Below are positions 50,788 to 52,062 of a stretch of 52,062 bases of DNA, one piece after another. Below the pieces are notes generated by a model. The model was given only the letters and a program-made list of their open reading frames with translations, was not told where the DNA came from and made no database searches. The position numbers and the translations under genes were made by a program. The first letter of the stretch is position 1, and the number at the start of each line of letters is the position of its first letter. This stretch comes from Apilactobacillus kunkeei (GTDB lineage: Bacteria; Bacillota; Bacilli; Lactobacillales; Lactobacillaceae): positions 1-52,062 of the forward strand of contig NZ_JXDF01000027.1 in the NCBI RefSeq assembly GCF_001308195.1. Direction: 5' to 3'.

Positions 50788-51945
50788 ATGAAGTTTCAAA
50801 AAAGCATCATGACCGCTTTAGCTGGCGCTGTCCTAATCACCACACCTGCTGTTGCCGCCAATGCCAGCTCACTACCAAGCAAATCTTCCAGTTACTGGAA
50901 TAAGGCAGGTGTCGTTACCACTACCAAAAAAATTGAGGCAACTGAACACAAGGTAGTGAAGAAGAAGATTTCTAAGAAAGTTCTAAAGAAGGTTAACATC
51001 AAAAAGGGAGCCAAAATCTCTGTCACACACGTGAAGGGCAATGTTTGGAAAATTACCGGAATTAAGACTGCTAAGAACACTGTTTTAACAACTAGCCAAG
51101 CCAAAACTACTTGGATGAAACAAGTTGCTAAAAAGAACACCGCTAAAAAAGCTACCAAGGTAACTGTTAATACTAACAAGAACGTTCCTTTATACGCGGT
51201 TACCAAGAAGACCACTGTTTACGGATACGCTGTTAAGAACAACACCATCCAATCCAAGAAGATTATCAAAAAGAGCACCATTGCTAAAAACCAAGTTATT
51301 TTAGTTAGAAAATTAAATAACGGTCAATGGATGTTAATCGGTGGAAGCGTTCCTGAAATCAAGAACGGTATCTGGATTACTAAGACCACTAAATCAAACT
51401 GGATTAAACGCGTTCCTGTTTACACTACCAGTAAGAAGACTGTTCCTACCAACGACTTAAGCACTAAGGCTGCTAACGATGCTTACTATGCATTGAACGC
51501 ACCAATCAGCACAGGTAAGACCGTTCTTAAATTTGGTGATTCAGTGAAGGCAATGAAGATTGACGATTCAAACGAAATGCTTGTAATAGGTGGTAAGAGT
51601 TACAAGGTTACAATCAACAACAACCAACCTTATGCCATCACATCAAACACTTTAGTATTAAAACTAGCTAACGGAAACACTGGACTACAATCACTATACA
51701 ACCCTGGTGATAGTCGTGTAATTCTTCCAAAAACTTATACACCTTCAAATGGTGATCAATGGTTCCAATACAATCCAAAGCAAAGTAACTACAAGGTTTA
51801 CGTATATGCAAGTTCTCTTGAAGGTTGGTTGTATCGTGAAGTATATACACCAAAGCAAACTACAACTAACAACACAAATTCAAACACTACCAACAATAAC
51901 CAAGAAAAAGATACTGGAAATACTAATACAACTACTTCTAAGTAA
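50788..51945 (+). CDS. Secreted Lys/Thr-rich surface protein, unknown
   Basis: 385 aa. Signal peptide (FQKSIMTALAGAVLITTPAVAANA) with cleavage near residue 27, then a strongly basic region (about 60-240) with recurring Trp-x-Lys segments (SYWNKAG, TTWMKQV, SNWIKRV) and 'VPLYAVTKKTTVYG / VPVYTTSKKTV' repeats. These resemble small SH3-like wall-binding or SLAP-type modules. The C-terminus is an Asn/Thr tail with no LPxTG. RBS AAGGA, 7 nt before ATG. High positive charge suggests attachment to wall polymers. Confidence 0.75.
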   Translation: MKFQKSIMTALAGAVLITTPAVAANASSLPSKSSSYWNKAGVVTTTKKIEATEHKVVKKKISKKVLKKVNIKKGAKISVTHVKGNVWKITGIKTAKNTVLTTSQAKTTWMKQVAKKNTAKKATKVTVNTNKNVPLYAVTKKTTVYGYAVKNNTIQSKKIIKKSTIAKNQVILVRKLNNGQWMLIGGSVPEIKNGIWITKTTKSNWIKRVPVYTTSKKTVPTNDLSTKAANDAYYALNAPISTGKTVLKFGDSVKAMKIDDSNEMLVIGGKSYKVTINNNQPYAITSNTLVLKLANGNTGLQSLYNPGDSRVILPKTYTPSNGDQWFQYNPKQSNYKVYVYASSLEGWLYREVYTPKQTTTNNTNSNTTNNNQEKDTGNTNTTTSK

Positions 51946-51951
51946 TAAAAA

Positions 51952-51971
51952 AGGACTGACAAATATGTCAG
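51952..51971 (+). terminator. Broken terminator of the Lys-rich protein gene
   Basis: AAAAAAGG then the arms ACTGACA / TGTCAG, as in other terminators here, but the expected closing bases and T tract are missing: the IS end starts immediately after. See the mobile element at 51972. Confidence 0.6.
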
Positions 51972-52062
51972 TGAACTGAACCCCTTGAGTTGGAGAAATC
52001 TAACTTAAGGGGTTCTTTTATGTTTTCTAAAGAATTAAAATTAGCTGCCATTAAAGATTATT
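51972..52062 (+). mobile_element. Left end of an IS3-type (IS150-like) insertion sequence
   Basis: Begins TGAACTGAACCCC, resembling the TG-starting inverted repeat of IS3-family elements. It is followed by a 14-bp stem GAACCCCTTGAGTT / AACTTAAGGGGTTC (51975-52014), whose 3' arm contains the transposase RBS AAGGGG, and then an OrfA-like start at 52020. The rest lies beyond the window. Confidence 0.7.
52020..52062 (+). CDS. Transposase OrfA-like protein, 5' end only
   Basis: ATG at 52020, 7 nt after AAGGGG: MFSKELKLAAIKDY, the start of an IS3-type OrfA helix-turn-helix protein. Only 14 codons are inside the window, so the call rests on this segment plus the flanking terminal repeat and hairpin. 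Confidence 0.6.
   Translation, partial: MFSKELKLAAIKDY

Noticed and set aside
1-52062. tRNA, rRNA, phage attachment sites or replication origin
   Set aside because: I looked for tRNA-like T-arm sequences and DnaA-box clusters while reading and saw none that I could support; a model-based scan was not possible here.

Overview
The window looks like chromosomal DNA of a low-GC lactic acid bacterium of the family Lactobacillaceae. The evidence is AT-rich, gene-dense sequence, strong AAGGAG ribosome binding sites, frequent TTG and GTG starts, T-box leaders, a KxYKxGKxW-type glucansucrase signal, SemiSWEET, PnuC and an IS3-type element. A fructophilic insect- or plant-associated genus such as Apilactobacillus would fit, but that is inference and no marker gene is present to prove it.

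Layout. 1-4684 (-) is the 5' 1,561 codons of a secreted GH70 glucansucrase; it runs off the left edge inside a Ser-rich 45-bp tandem repeat. 4930-6186 (-) is a hydratase of the MhpD type behind a T-box leader and a 28-aa upstream ORF. 6197-8120 (-) is a peptide-binding lipoprotein behind an attenuator whose leader peptide has three consecutive Cys codons. 8757-19289 (-) is an exopolysaccharide operon transcribed Wzz/CpsC - BY-kinase - PHP phosphatase - priming transferase - GT4 - GT2 - two GT14 - Wzy - MFS - Wzx, with an LCP attachment enzyme (19439-20416) just upstream. Next come an Nramp-type transporter, a GT39-like membrane protein, and an SOS-controlled Y-family polymerase operon with a LexA box between its -35 and -10. 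A SemiSWEET gene follows.

25883-30226 (+) holds two BrnQ branched-chain amino acid transporters, each behind its own T-box (Ile and Val specifiers by eye), separated by an exported Ser-linker protein. 30319-36622 holds a lipoprotein, a TPM/LemA pair, an unrecognised TPR-like protein, PnuC behind large inverted repeats, and class II fumarase. 36667-41124 (-) holds two CPBP (Abi) membrane proteins and an ABC-2 exporter/LytTR/DUF3021 operon with a two-copy LytTR-type direct repeat upstream. 41180-46741 (-) holds a PTPS-related membrane protein and two more peptide-binding lipoproteins, one with a second Cys-Cys-Cys-Gln leader. The right end has a class I amidotransferase, a methyltransferase, a TetR/TauE divergent pair with duplicated operators, a DUF1541 protein behind a CopY-type box, a Lys-rich secreted protein, and the left end of an IS3-like element sitting in that gene's terminator.

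The strongest unexpected signal is regulatory. Two of three orphan oligopeptide-binding proteins are preceded by short leader ORFs sharing Cys-Cys-Cys-Gln, each followed by a strong terminator before the structural gene. I infer cysteine-responsive attenuation of peptide uptake. The three T-boxes and the small ORFs that follow them form a second amino-acid-sensing layer.
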